Assembly: GCF_910592395.1 (NCBI RefSeq)
Contig: NC_088313.1
Location: forward strand, 20,414,437-20,478,436
From: Lineus longissimus
Taxonomy: Eukaryota; Nemertea; Pilidiophora; Heteronemertea; Lineidae
DNA length: 64,000 nucleotides
Direction: 5' to 3'
Part shown: in pieces, positions 49,702 through 63,991 of the stretch
How the letters are laid out: the number at the start of each line of letters is the position of its first letter
Position numbering within the stretch: position 1 is the first letter of the stretch
Translations under genes and position numbers: made by a program
The notes under the pieces: model-generated
What the model saw: only the letters and a program-made list of their open reading frames with translations
Told to the model about the DNA's origin: nothing
The model's database searches: none

Positions 49702-52700
49702 AGCCTTCTTCGATGACGATTAAAAGCCCAATTGCTTCAAGGGAAACAGGCAGCAGCTCAATCAACGAAAGACGTGCATGTTCCCAACTGCAGTTTGCTG
49801 CACTTGGGACAGGAAATCACTGCACCACTAGCCGGGTCGCGAACTTTTTACTGAATTTGATTAATCCGTCGTCCAAGATCTGTCCTTGAATCACACCCTC
49901 ATGAATCGACACATCAGGACAGTCTTGTTCTTTCGCGAATCTAGTACATGTATCATAGTATTTATTCCGCTAACCAAACATAACACAGCATCACATATAC
50001 CGCAAGAAGTTATGCTGCGTCAAATTCGTCTCCGTCTCAAAGATTTATTTCCTCTACTCCTAACAGTCAGGCGTCAACACATGAATACTACCCTGCGGCC
50101 GAGCTGCACTGCTGCCACTAGTGTTATGACAGGTCTCAGCGTCGGATGACTATTGGAGAAATATCCGGAAACGGACTGATCTGTTTTTTGAACAGATTGT
50201 TATCAAACAAGTTTTGACAGGTTCAATATTCCAAAAGTCCGTTTTAAGTCACTTAATCCTGCGCGAATTTATAACACATTTATCAGAATCTACTTCTGTT
50301 CGAGAGAGAAATCACTTGTCGGAAATTGAGAGTAATATTAGATGGGTTGTCACTTTCAAATCACGTAATCCCTTTGAACGCCGTTGCCAAGTTGTTGTCT
50401 TTCGCCCACAATTTCGTTCTAAGACATGTTTGACAGCCTAAGATTTGTTCTCGCGAAACTAACTCATCCAGGATTGTGAAAAATAAATTTCAGAGTTTGG
50501 TGAAAGTAGAAGGAAATGCCACATCTAATATCTTTCAAGTGTTTGAAGTATGAAACCCTGAAGCATAATATTGAATAAGTGACCGTATCCCTACCTCATC
50601 AACTTGTTCAAATACTGTATTTTTTTCCCAATTCCCTCGACTATGAATGTTTGTTCAAAGAATCTCCTATCAGTAAAGTTGACATTCAATTTGTTTTTCT
50701 TCTGACGAAGCGCTGAATTCAACTCTGATCACGAACGATTGGAACTGGGTCGTATCACTAGCAGGTTAACCTTCAATTACGCAAACTTATCTATTCCAGC
50801 ACTGTCATCCAACGACTTTGGCAGGCGAGAGTTTATTCTGTCAGCATGTTCAGATCGATAGAGTCCCTAGCGAGCGTCCTAATTTTTCTGATCACTTCCG
50901 CTAGCACTGGCGCGGAAATTGGTCTTTTGCCTTATGTATGTACACTGTAGGCTAAACTGTCCGTTCTAATTAGGGTACGACGGATCAAATTCCCTCACCT
51001 TATATCAGGTCACAATGAAAACGTCGACAGAGATTGAGAGCGTTTTGTGATGTTACCCCAGGGAACTTTGTGAGATTCAACTCTGCTGTTGTTAATCCTG
51101 GATAAAAAGATCATGAAGTTTCCAAGAACGCTTTAAGTCTCGTGAAATGATTCCAACTGACTGGAAGCTATCAATTAACTGCATGATAATCCGGCGTAGA
51201 TGTTGAAGAAATCAAGGTTGAATCTGCGAAGATAGTGCCACGCATCACTTTTCGGTACCCGCTAGCTGACGTGTTTAAGTTTTGATAAAGTGCGTGCCTG
51301 AAGTGCGTTGGGGAGGTTCACTGACTCCGCCAACGTTTTCTTCCATTTAACTAGATGCTACCGAGCTGAAATTAAAAAAGACAGGTTACAATGTTGTCAA
51401 TGGCTTGAAGATAAAGCGTTTTCTTTTTAAAATCGATAGCTGCTTTCTTTAAAGGGGTTCATCCGGGACGGGGATAGAAAGTCAACGAATTGCGCAAGCA
51501 AAGTTCGTTAATGGGATTCGTTTGCAACATTCGGAAGAGCCTGTCTGTGGCTGCATGCAAAGATAAGTAGGGTTTAAACCCGCATCGATAATGCGCAGAG
51601 ATGTCACAGCCGTATCTGAAGAAGGAAACTTCTAACTAAGAAACTTGGCTGGCATTTAGCTGAAACTATCGTACATCAAAAAAACAACAACGCCCTCCTC
51701 GACAACAGACTCAAGATAAGACAAAACGGCTTGTGTTTTGTTTGAAGTACCCTTGAAGTGTCATCGTTCTTGGAATTCACTCTTGACTGACAACCAACTG
51801 AGACTATGTATACACCAAGATGGTGACAACGACCCCCGTCTTGACAACAGCCAAGAAGAGGTGGAAGAGGCGTGTTATTTGTTTGAAGTACCGGTACCGT
51901 AGAAGTGTTTTCTCTTAAAGAACCCCGTTGTAAATGGCCAGGGAACATAAAGTCAGTTGCTGTTGCTACATAATTACGCTAATATGTGAAAGGAACAAAT
52001 CTCTGATGATGTAGCTACTGTCTTGAGAAGCTGGTAGTTTATTGAGAATTGTGATTAAAGTTCATATTGCGACGATTTAATTCCAATTTTAATATCTCTT
52101 CATTGACAGTTTTCTCCAAGGAAGGTATTAGTTATTCGGATGAGGTCTGATTAGTTACTTCTACAAGGAGACTTACCGACGCTCTTTGAATATTCATACG
52201 AAACGTAATTGCAACTTTTAATTAAAATTCTTAAAAGTTTACGAAGTAACATGATTGGAATATTTTGCTGTTTAGTTGGCCATTGCACCAACTCATCGTT
52301 CGAATAGGTATTTTAGTTAAGAAGTTTTAGAAAATGTCGAACGGTGATGGGTAATGCTCGTAGATTTCTTGATTTAGGCCACTTACAATAAGGTATGTCC
52401 TCTGAGCAAAGCCGTGGATGATGAGGCCTGTGATCTGCAGGCTACCCGTCCTTCTGCTTATCTGCAATGACAAAGAATGAAAGAACATTAGACTTCCAGA
52501 TGAGATAAGAGACAGAGTATTCAGAAAAAAACCCGAACTGGGAACGAAGAAGAAAGCAGCTTCACCTACGTCCGAGCAGGCTGCATTTAGACTAGTGGAA
52601 GTTTACGCATCATGCCATTCCGCTTAAACATTAAGTTGCATGAGCGAGTGCAACTGCAGTAGGGTTGTTATAAGTTTTGCACATTAGATCCGTATTCCCT

Positions 52701-55700
52701 GCCGAGGGAGCCAGTTGGCTGAGGTCAATGGTCAACTGAAGAAGGACTGAGTGCTCCGACAAGGAAAATTCGAAGGGTCTCATTAGAATTCAAACAGTAT
52801 GACATGGTAGCCTTGCTGAGAAATTCATGCTGTATACCCATTAAGCAATTATCGGTCGTTGACTATATGTGCATTATTTAGGTCATATAGAAAGGGTAAA
52901 GAGAGACAAATCATTGAACAATAAGAAGCATACATGACCGATGGATTAGACCAATATTTATTCATCCAATCGATCAAATGTCTTCATAGTTGGGAGGTTA
53001 AGCTAACAAGAAGAAACTTCTCCCTTGATTATCCATTACCTAATAACGCTGAAGTATTAGTGTTCTAACTACAGAAAGCCAGAAGTTTATACGCGAAATG
53101 CACGAAAACAAACGCCCACGAAAATCGAGCAGTTCACAGTAGTATTCCCTTTGCCATCAAGAGACAAGGCCAGTGTGGCGGGAACTCAGCGCTTGAGCCT
53201 GATGTACCTTGGAATACGCAATGTTGACATACTCATATCAGATGAACAACAACACATTCAAACACAAGCACCATTTACTCATGCCATCTTCTTGATATTA
53301 AAACACAATCCACTCGCAGCTTAACCGCAACAATTCCCCAAATGCCATTCTCAAATTGCTTGATACTATTATTCAAATACGTCCTAACCAACAATGACAT
53401 TTAGATAAGACTATACGATGAGCGTGACAAGTTTTGAACCACCACAACTCATTGTGACAGCTTGATCATATTGATCGCCTCCGAGATGACCTGATCTGGC
53501 GATCTTTCTCCGATCGATCTCTTATCGGTTTAGTTACACCCAGATAAGCGATCTATCTGTGGGCACCATCACGGCTGCATATGTCCAATGAGCCAGAAGT
53601 TATCAATGTAACATCCAAAAGGCATTCTCTAGGTAGACTTTAAGTTCAAAGCTTGCTTTGGGTGGCGATTGCCATCTGATTATTCGACTGTCCTGTTGTC
53701 TCCCCCAGACTGATCTGTTTGCAGAATGTTGCCGGAAATATCTAATACCAATCCTGATATCGATTTTGGATTTCACATCTAATCGATATGATGAAATCTC
53801 TTGGGCTAATTAATTATCCCTTTGGTATTTACCAAAATCCTGATCAGGGCAGATAACAAAATAGAGCAAGCCTCAAAGTCATGAATCAATGTCTCTATAT
53901 TCGGTGACAAGGACGCGAGCAATCATGAGTTTGGGTAGCAGGGCGTATTCGGTTACTATACTGGGATGATTGAACGCCGTGATTCGTCACGCCCATGGTC
54001 ACTGAAAAGGACAGTAACTGTGTGAGACAGTCTGTCATCGGATGGGGCAAGCTGCAGCTAGGATGCATTGGTGCATAACAGATGAAACGACAAAAAAGCA
54101 ACACCGATCTTGACCGAATGATACGCTGAGGTGACATTCTCTCTACTATAACAAATCTCTGAGTAGTGCAGACATTTTAAGAACTGCTCTGGCAATATCG
54201 TCCGTGGCCAGATTCATCTGTCAGATAGAAGCTGGCGTCAGTCGGACAAGTCATAACACCGGCCTGTCATTCAGAGCTGATAACGAAACGCACTTTCCCC
54301 CTGAGGGCAAGTGCGGTCGTTCTTGAAGGTCCCGTACCGAACCCGTCAGTTTGAGATTCAGAAAGCAATTGCAACAATAATATCAAGAATCCTTGCTTTC
54401 GCTCGAAATGGCACACTGGTGCAACTGTTGATTTCATTCACTCGTTTGACACAGAAACGGTGGTCAATGTGTCTACACGATATCATGAACGGAACGTCGA
54501 AGGTTTGAGGCCCGTTTACCTCTTTCAAATGCAGCCGGTGAGTATAGCCGGCAGCTAGCGGTACAGGGTACAAACTGCCTTCTCGTCAGGGGCCTTCCAG
54601 AAGGAGTTTGGAAGTAAAACGTTTGTCATATGCCAAATCTTGCTGGTCGTTTCATCAAAGGTGACACTATGCCAATAACGTGATTTTTGTTATTTTTGTA
54701 ATCAGAATGAGAAAATCTGCCTGAAGCTATAACGTACCAACAAGGGCAAATTAGGACTACATTAGCTTTCAGGTTTGTCCGATCAACTCCTTTTATTGGA
54801 GTATTGATTAATTGACATTTGATTGTAAGGAATGAAATACTCGGACTGACAGCGAACACTCAACCATGAGGACTGTTTGCAAAGGGGAAGTGCCCCAGAG
54901 ACCCGCAAGCACTTCTTCGTTGGAACATTAGCCGCGAGGTTTCTAGATCATATAGGTACATGTATTAGAGGCCAACATGAGACCTAAATGGTACAATATA
55001 TAATCTTTAGGTTATGGGCAAAACCATTAGTTTTTGCGTGAGGTTATTAAGTCCTCGTGTTCAATTTAAGGATAAGTGTTAACCAGGTGCTTTGAGAAGG
55101 CATGGTTGAAGAAAATAATACATCGGTCAACTAGGAAGTTGAAGATCCAAGCTCTATTGAAGGAGCTGTTTTACTCATAAGACCTACGCAGCTAATGTTA
55201 TCGCCGCCATACACCACGTCCTGTCAAACATCAGCTTGGCTTCCCTATTGCTTCAAAATGGAAAGGGATGAAAGCAAACGATCCGTCAAAAATAGCTGTT
55301 CTGTATACTGACTGACCAGGGGCCGAGCAAAGTTGCTCAATACCTGTTTACCTTCCTTTTTTAACCTCACTTGTGAACTGTTTTGTGCCGATTTTGGAAG
55401 CCATAACCTCTGAGAACCTGCGACCAAACACACGAATCTAAACAGTTTTTATGTTAGAATGAAAATAGGACCCCAACAAAGCAGTATTTGGCATATCGAA
55501 ATCATGACTCAGTTACCGGTGTTACAGGCTTGGGTCAACAAATTACAAGAATGTACATGTATAGGATGAATAGACACTGTTAAAGTGCTCGTACTTTGTT
55601 GCTTACTTGTAAAATGCGGTTATTGCCCATTGTTGAATCAGACATGTCAGACAACGATTGACATTTTGAGAGATATATAAAATGGCAATTTTACGACCCT

Positions 55701-57538
55701 AGATTACGGAATGTGGTAGACGGTAAAGAAAAGGCAAAAGCCTGATGATATGTCGCCCGGATGTTTAACCAATTTGGGCCTCAGAGCCACAACAAAGGAA
55801 GTTAGGTATAAACGGAGACGGCGGGGAAAGGCAAAGGGCAAGATATATACTGTACTTTGAAGAGATTTTGTTCACAGGGACCGCAGTGCCACAACGAAAG
55901 CCATGTCGTCGTTCTTGAATTTGGTCTTGCGGAGTGCTCATTTCATGAGTTACGGGTGTGTGCACCAGATGCAATATTAAGCTCTCGGTACATGTATGTA
56001 CAGCATGTTCTACCGTAGTACAGTTTTCATATTTTGTTCTTCAATTATTCATCGATACAGCAAGTGGATCTAAAATAGTATTCAAGTGCATGCATAAACT
56101 ATGTTTTCCGTATGGTACGGATTGCACCAATGGTTTTGCATTCGCTGTAGAACAAGGAAGGTCAGCTTTTCAGCTTATGTTCGGCACAACGTTATGCATG
56201 TATTTGGATCATACTGCATCAGACATGGTCATGAATGATTTACCCAGCAGTCCAAATGGAGCTGTACTGTCTCATCGTACGACAAATTAGAGTACAACGT
56301 CATAATGGCGACTGAGCAACAAATCCACTACCAGCTAGGTATACTTTGTGTCCTCTCGAGATCAGGGCCTACGCGTTCCGATAACTTGACATTGTTACCA
56401 TTCAATGAGGTCAACTTGGCATGATTTTAGGTAGTCAGTAGATTCGTTTTGATCGAAATAACTGACGAAAACGGCTCTGATGGACGGCAACGTCAGCAGA
56501 ACTCCATAAAGGCAGTTCAGTCAGACTTGAATTTTTTTAGGTTTTCCGGACACCCGTCTGATACGACGAATGCCCTAGATAAATGATATCTACCAGGATA
56601 ATATGAATTTCCTTACCTCCTTATGATCATATCAGATACTTCCCCCTTCAATCGTAATATTATGATCCAATAGTTCTGTGAACTTATCCAAACGAACCCT
56701 GAATGTCGAATAACACATTGGCTGGAGCTAGTTCGTCGTTAGCCCGAACATTGCCCAAACAGTCCTTTACACAAATAACGGTTAGCAAATCCAAATGAAT
56801 TACTTTTAGGACTTAAAAGAGGACAATATAATCTCGAAAAGGAAACATAGGTTATTTGATCAAGGTTAGCCCGAATTTGAACAAACTTAAAAATTACTCG
56901 TGTTAAGTTGTGTTAAATTAAATCCACAATCGATACTCTGAAGTATGACATAAATGCCTTAGATCACTAAGTGCAATACATGGGCTACTTTGATAAAATA
57001 CAAATGTCTTTGTGTTTCATGTGACCATTGAAACAACCTGTACCTGGCCCCTTCTCATTGTGAAAACCATATGTCAACAAAAACATAGATATTGACATTC
57101 GCTAAGTTATGTCAGGACCAATATTTCCCATACGTATGGATGTTATTACAGTTAAAATCTGCCACAATGCTAGCGAGTGGTTCGAGCAACTAGCCAATAC
57201 CAATACACTATTGAGTTCGATTGTCATTGATTTGGAATTGCCCTTGTAATCTGTGGCTAATCGATTGGTGATAACCACTTACAAATGTACTCCAGACATA
57301 GAAAGCCTAAACTGGTGACATTTGGCTAGTTAAGCAGAATGATCCCTATGATTCTGTCGAGTAGTGATATTTGGCAGGATGAGACAGTGTATTGTTTCAG
57401 TCACAGATGCACTCTAGACATATAAAGCCTTGATTAGTTCCTCAGCAAAGTTTGAATGTTGGCAGTGGTATTTGGTGAGCGAAAGAGGTGTACCTCGAAG
57501 GCTCAACACGCAGAAAAGATCACCATGACTTCCCCTAA
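49702..57538. other. Gene-free stretch upstream of the amine receptor
   Basis: The proximal part should hold the promoter and 5' UTR of the amine receptor. No exon or known gene is recognised over nearly 8 kb. Small frames occur on both strands but have no supporting features. Confidence 0.5.
51676..51912. repeat. Diverged direct duplication of about 90 bp
   Basis: 51676-51770 and 51820-51912 share CTTGTGTTTTGTTTGAAGTA/CGTGTTATTTGTTTGAAGTA and an upstream CGACAACAGACTCAAGA-like segment, in the same order and orientation with many differences. A local old duplication is the simplest reading. Confidence 0.4.
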
Positions 57539-57710
57539 GGCCGAAGTTACATAGACCTCATTCGTTCATTTCCCAGGACTCATTTTCCCCTTTTGCTTTC
57601 TTTCCCCTGTGAATGCACGGCCTTGTGGCGTGCATTCACCGAGGAATGAAAGAAAAACCCGGAAAGTGACTCGTGGTAAATGAACGAATGAGGTCTATGT
57701 AACTTCGGCC
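57539..57710. mobile_element. Foldback MITE-like element, 172 bp
   Basis: The terminal 33 bp (starting GGCCGAAGTTACATAGACCT) are perfectly inverted at the other end. Between them the arms stay partly complementary and close in an inner stem GTGAATGCAC/GTGCATTCAC with an 11-nt loop. It is flanked by TAA on each side, matching the TWA target-site duplication of PIF/Harbinger elements. It has no coding capacity. Confidence 0.8.
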
Positions 57711-60700
57711 TAAGGTACCATTGTTAAACATGAAGTAATTCTTTGCGTTTAAGGGAACCATGCGTGCAAGCATTATCACCGTTTGTTTAATAGATACATG
57801 TATAATTTGTCTCCAGTCATGATCCAGGAAGGTGTCCGTCACGAATCAGATTCAGGCCTGCGAGCTGCAAATATGCAGGAGTAAAAAACTGGAGAAATAT
57901 TGACGTTCATTTGTCGGATATATCAATCTCTGAAGTATTACGTATTCTCCACGACCGACACGACTACGCACTAACTGGCGTCTCAATCTTATATTTAGTG
58001 TTTCATAATTTCACGTAGTCTACTTTTACTTCTAACGCCAATGAATCAGATATATTGGCCACCCAAATATGGTCTCGTCACAGCAAAGAGCGCGCCAAGA
58101 TCGCTATCAAAGCGGCTTTTGTGTTCTAAATAATGTGTCTTGGCCGTATTGAGTGTATCTTCAGAGCAGCTTTCATGTCATAATGAAAATTAAGATGATG
58201 AAGAGACCGAACTCCATGCACTTTAAGGACATGAAACAAAGCATGGATTGCCCGAAACTTCTTAAGAACTTGTTGGTAACATCAGAGAAATTAGCTAACG
58301 TAACTCCTTGATGTTAGCGTTCCCTCAACGTAAGATATGCTTCTGACTGAATGGTTTTTGATGACGGTTAATTAAGAAAGTACTCTGGCATGTTACCTGT
58401 CTCGATGACGCTTAAGAGCAATGACTCGTTGACGATAGTTTGGCAGATTGCATGACAAAGTAGGCAGGGTGTGTCTAGCGGCTGTCGCAGACAAAGATTC
58501 GTGAAGATATGTTTATTTTTTATTTTCAAGACAAAATATTGTGTATTGGAGAATATCAAAAGATTGTTTATTGATCAATATCTGAGTTGGCAAATCCCTT
58601 GTCGTGCAATCTTAAATGGTATCATATGACGAGTCGCAGTACAGGGATTAAGCCTCTCTCATCAACTGGAGGGGCCAGTGACCCCTACGTTTTACCGAAA
58701 GTAGGTATCGGACTGTAAAAAAACGTTTTTAAAAGTTCAGTATAAATCGACAATAAATATAAGTGTTCGTGAAGGAACTATTTGCACTTCACCAACATGT
58801 ACACTAGTTGTAGAATAGAAAACAACTATGATCGAATCAAATGCCTACCTGAGATATGTATACAACCAACTGGTCATGGCACCCAATTCACCACAAATGA
58901 AATTTGAATGAAAGTAATAATTCGTTTGTAATTCGCTTTGATAATCCATGCCATGTAATGTTTATACAAAGGAACCACTGACCTGCCGAAAGGGATATGT
59001 TTACCTTTCATCAAAGGCTGACCAGAAGGCATAAGGAAGCACGATTGTTATCTTTAAACGATATGCCATTTTTATAGAATGATAGAATTTTCGTCATGAC
59101 TCATATTTTGTCAGAAATCCGTTCCAGTTCATGCATGAGTGGCATACTGTTTGAATGTTCGACTTGCTGTCTTGTGATTGGCTGGTTATCAAATAACAAC
59201 TATCTCTTTTAAACCATTCAAACAAGATCACGAGCTGTTTTTTGTGCCAGAGTAATAAAAATCTATTCTGCCAAAAAGAAAAATGCTTATTTTTAGGTGC
59301 ATTCAAACATGCTTTTTAAAGAATGCATTCATAGATCACGTTTTTTAGTGTATCACCGTCAAAGAAAACAATGTTTTTGAACAAAATACTCGAGTCATAA
59401 AGATAATCCAAAATCGCAGGTAAAGTTAGTTTATAGAAACTTTAAAGTTCTTGATTATCCTATCTGGGACCATTACGATGACATGTTTATATTGACACTA
59501 CATCTCGTCTCCCTAGCAGCAAACATCGGAACAAGGTAAACATTTTTAGATTTGAGGAAAAAAACTCAGATAAAGCTGACTGCAAACAAAAGGAAATCCA
59601 AATATGAGAAATAAACTGCCTTTTTAGCAGAAAATACATGATATTCTCCGGAAATTAAGGATTGGAATTTATCAATCAATCATAACATTTTGCTGTCAGT
59701 GTAATTCTTTACGGATAGGGCTCAGTGGAGATGGGTGATTCCGGGATATTGGTTAAGGCGGGGTACACTCAATATCGTAGCAAGCAAATGCCAAAGTCAT
59801 TTTGAATAGGATCACAAGAAATTATTGTTTACCAAAGATTAAAAAGTGTCAAATGCGGCAAATTACAGGTTTGCCTGTTGAAACCGTAAACTCTATAACG
59901 TTGGAACATGAACGTTCGCTACATGCGTGGTAGGTCCAAGTCACACTACTGCACAAAAAACTATAACCCTCCCTTTAAATTTTTCCGACTTTATTGAGAC
60001 GCAACCCATTTTACGTGTGTACTATGTAACCTCTCTTGCCCTTTCAGTGCAACAGTTAACAGTGGGTCAGTCTTCGTTTCGTGCTATTCATTCACATTTG
60101 CTTCCCCTCAGCTCGAGATTTCTGATATATAGCCCAACCACGACCGTAAAGCGCCAAATATTTCTAGATAATCATTATGTATCATAACTTTAAGAGACTC
60201 GAGAGACCTACGAGCCTAACCGCCACACCATAAATCTTGTCCCTTACAAATTGATAACGACATCATCGCTGGTCCATAAAGACAGCTATGTCTGATTACA
60301 TAATCCATACTTGTATTTTGGTCCGTCAGACACATGTCAACGGCGACACTGAATTGAGTTATAATCATGTCAATTCGTATTATGTGATTATCAATGTCTG
60401 TCCCTTAGAATTTCCTTACAGTTTCAGCCAGGGCAAATTAGGAAATGGTCCGAAACCTTGTTTTATCTTTACCAACAATAATGTAGTTTTGCACTCACCA
60501 AAGTATCGCAGACTGTTGCAAGCATCTATTTCTACAGATAAAGTGCTACCTTTAACAGCATTACCTTCGCTACTACACGGATTGTGACGTGCATGTTCCT
60601 GCTTCTGCGTAACAAATCTGTCCAACAGACATGTGCCTTCTCTTTATAACTTTGGTACCATATACTTAAACATCCAGTAAAAAAAATCCGAAAGTGGTAA

Positions 60701-63635
60701 AAGCAATCCGCAGTTAAATCAGATAATCCAGTCTCGGATCATATCGAAATAATATTCGTAAAAATCCTTTTTGTCATGAATGCAGCGTAAAAGCAGGAAA
60801 TATAGCAAATGAAATAATGCCGAGATAAATGTGATAAGTCCTGCACTGCATCCCACTAAGCAATACCAATCGGTAATATTCGTGCAAATCGAGTATGACA
60901 TCTCATTTACAGGTAACCAACGTAGTAATTCGAAGACAAAAAGGTAGTGATTCGTGCAGTGGGAAAGTGTTTACATTGAATGAGGACAATATTGTCCGTG
61001 GCCAAAAGTCAATTCATTTCATTAATTGGTGGAGCTCGCTCATCATTTACTCAACTAAGAGTGATTGAATCCAGAATCCCTCGACACTGCTGCACGAATA
61101 TTACAGATACTTAGGCTATTGGTAGGAGAGCTCACCAATTGGTACGTCATCGTAACAGTTAATGGTAGTTCTTACTAGATGTCACTATAAATAGATTGGT
61201 TTGTCTATATGTTTGAACGTCACCGAAAAAAGGTCTCGTACGTCAAATGCATGGTATGTACATGTACATAAACATGTACATCCATTTCTTCGGTGAATTT
61301 TCTTTCAAAATCTGAAACCTTGGCAGTCTGAATTGAATGGACTTTCAAATACTGCTCAGCGAGTAATCTCGTATCACACCATGTGACATTTGAATTTTAA
61401 TACAGTATCTGGTAATGGCATAGTAAATCTTACTTTACTTATAGGTGCGGGAACAGTGTAATGACACAAGATTGCCGTTTTTATTAGATTCGCGAGAACG
61501 AATGTAGTGATTCTGTCTACCTGATGGAAATTGAAATAGAAATATGTCTGAAACTTCCGCACGGCTTGTTTATCAAATGTCTGAGGAACATTTAATGGAC
61601 TATTTCACCAAGAGGACTCTGCAGGAATACGATGAAATCTCATATAAAAGGCAATGCAATCATTTAAAACAATTCTTGTCTTACACAAAAAGTCTCTGAT
61701 ATTGAAAATGACGAGTGTCATCTCTATTTGATCCACACTTTTCGTTCACTACAAGGTTGTCATGGTACTATACTGGTTGAAAGTTTTGTCACCGTACCAG
61801 TGGCGGTGAAGAGTGCTAATCAAATTTCGTAGTCGGTGCGGGTCAGAACTGTATTGGATCGACTCTCAAAGCAACTATGAGAAAGTCCCTGTGAGGGAAG
61901 AAAATGAAAATTACGCACTAACTAAACTATCTGCCTCATCCATAGGGCTTTGGAACCGTGAGAGAGTAGCCTAACAAAGAAGCGATATCCCTGTACAACG
62001 CACTCTCCTTGAAGCCAACGTGTTCACCGCACTCATCCTCTAAAAGCAAATTAACAGCAATGACAGTGTCTAACGCGGTAAAGAAGCGAGACAATAGGTG
62101 TAATTAGAGAAATGTACATGACAGCCAGCTCAAACGCAATTTGAGTGATTGGTTCTTAGTGTGGTTTAGACAGACATTATTGCTGCTTTTCAAAGAGTGA
62201 GAGTCAGCTGAGTACGTTGCTTCCTTGGGGATTAGTGCCACAGTTGGTACGTAGAATGTCATTAAATAGATCGGCGGCAAGATCGAGAGCTTAGACTTCA
62301 CAATCGTATGGGATGGTGGAAGTAATTTCTATCGGCGCGTAGTAGGTGTTAAGAGACTGTGTGTCAGTTTGACCTTCACCGTGATCTCAAGGTTGTGAAG
62401 TACAGATTTAAAATCCTAAGCCTGCGGATGAAATGCATGGAATATACATTGTGCATTGCTGTACGATGTTGATAGAGATTCAGGCCCACGTATATCCAAG
62501 TATATCTACGCATATCGCAATGTATATCCAAGAAAACCAGTAATCTGATATATATGAAAATCCATTATCGGTGATTACAACTTTTCTATGTTTGCAAAAG
62601 TATTGGAAAATGGCTTAATGTGTACGTGAGCCATCTTAACGCATGCAAAAGTCAGTTGGAAGTAGAGGTTACGTACGGCTTTGTGGCGAGATATAGGACA
62701 CCTAGAAACAGTACACAATGTAGCAATCACGAGGTTTTTTGACGGACAACACTCACCCATTGGTTTTCCAGGCATCTTGAAGTGTAGCGTGCAAAACGGC
62801 AATGTCAATTCAAACTCGGCCAACTCATCAATGAACAAACCGATCTCTTAACGACAACAGTATATGTAACTCCGACGACTTGTCTCGAGTCACAGACAGA
62901 TTTAGACCTTATCCCGACTTCACACGCAATCCACAGATCAATCATGCAATAAAAACACGGTCTCTGCCACATCCCTCATGTCCACTGTCACATCATTAAT
63001 ATCGACTATCTAAGGAGATTACCCTTCATTGGCATTGCGTGTGAGAAGAGGAGACGTAATTTTCTTAAATATCTGCAGCAACAAGCAGAATTATTTCACT
63101 TCTTACTGATTCACTCGAATCAAGGCAAAGCTTCTTACTACATTCTGAACTCTGTTGACGAAGTGACGGCCTCATCTCTCTTCTGTGCGACCAATCTCAC
63201 GCATCGACGATACACTCCCGTCATCACAGGCTCAGCAGAGGGAGAGGCAATTATGATCTCTCTCTCGCCATTACGATTCCCATCGGGGTGATTTCTGATA
63301 TCGGCTCTCGACAGACCGAGGTGAAGCACTGCAGCTGCAATCGCTGATCACACCGATCAAGTCAATTGTTTCTCGATGTTGTTCTGCCCCGATAAGGCCA
63401 GTTCTTGTGGCGTAATTTTTTTGGCAACAGTAGCGTACATCGATATAGGGGATTGGTCAATGCAAGTGCCATAAGAATATTGATACACTTCCTGCTTATA
63501 AGGCTAGTCTAAAGAATATTTCCTGGTCTTTCGCAATGGTACAGTACCAAGAATACACGACGGTATGACGGTCCTGTAATTGTTTTAATCATGTTTTAAA
63601 TGTCTTTCCTATTATTACTGTATGAATGTACTTTT
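57711..63635. other. Gene-free stretch
   Basis: AT-rich DNA with no exon or known gene recognised on either strand. The longest open frames are about 100 codons and have no visible domains. TACATGTA recurs near 57795 and 61258. Confidence 0.5.
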
Positions 63636-63709
63636 GTAAAGCGCTACTGGCAATTAATTTTTAAGTGGCGCTATAAAAATAATAAATTATTATTATTATT
63701 ATTATTATA
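63636..63709 (+). mobile_element. 3' tail of a LINE or SINE ending in an ATT microsatellite
   Basis: GTAAAGCGCTACTGG, then GTGGCGCTATAAAAATAATA, then (TTA)n. The paired GCGC motifs and the trailing trinucleotide run are the form of the conserved 3' end shared by many LINEs and their SINE partners in aquatic animals. Only the tail is recognised; no body or reverse transcriptase is seen upstream. Confidence 0.55.
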
Positions 63710-63854
63710 GTTTGACGAGCCATTCCTTCTCAAAAAGGCGTTTATAAGACAATTCTGTCGTTTCAAAGATATGGTCCCATTTGTTCAAAAAAGGTTAGTC
63801 ACCGACTTGATGCTATTTCTAAGTAGACGTCAAGTCCACTGGATCCAACTGAAT

Positions 63855-63991
63855 AGGGAGGTTGAGAACAGGGACTCAAAGATCCTTATACGTATACGGA
63901 TAAAACCATGTAGAAAGAGGACGAATGTTGTGTATATTTTTATCCGTATACGTACGGGGATCCATGATAAGTGACTGATCTCAACCTCCCT
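63855..63991. mobile_element. Inverted-repeat MITE-like element, 137 bp
   Basis: Perfect 13-bp termini AGGGAGGTTGAGA / TCTCAACCTCCCT, with complementarity resuming inside (TACGTATACGGATAAAA against TTTTATCCGTATACGTA). It is flanked by AAT on both sides, a possible 3-bp duplication. A 67-codon plus-strand frame through it is a by-product. Confidence 0.65.
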
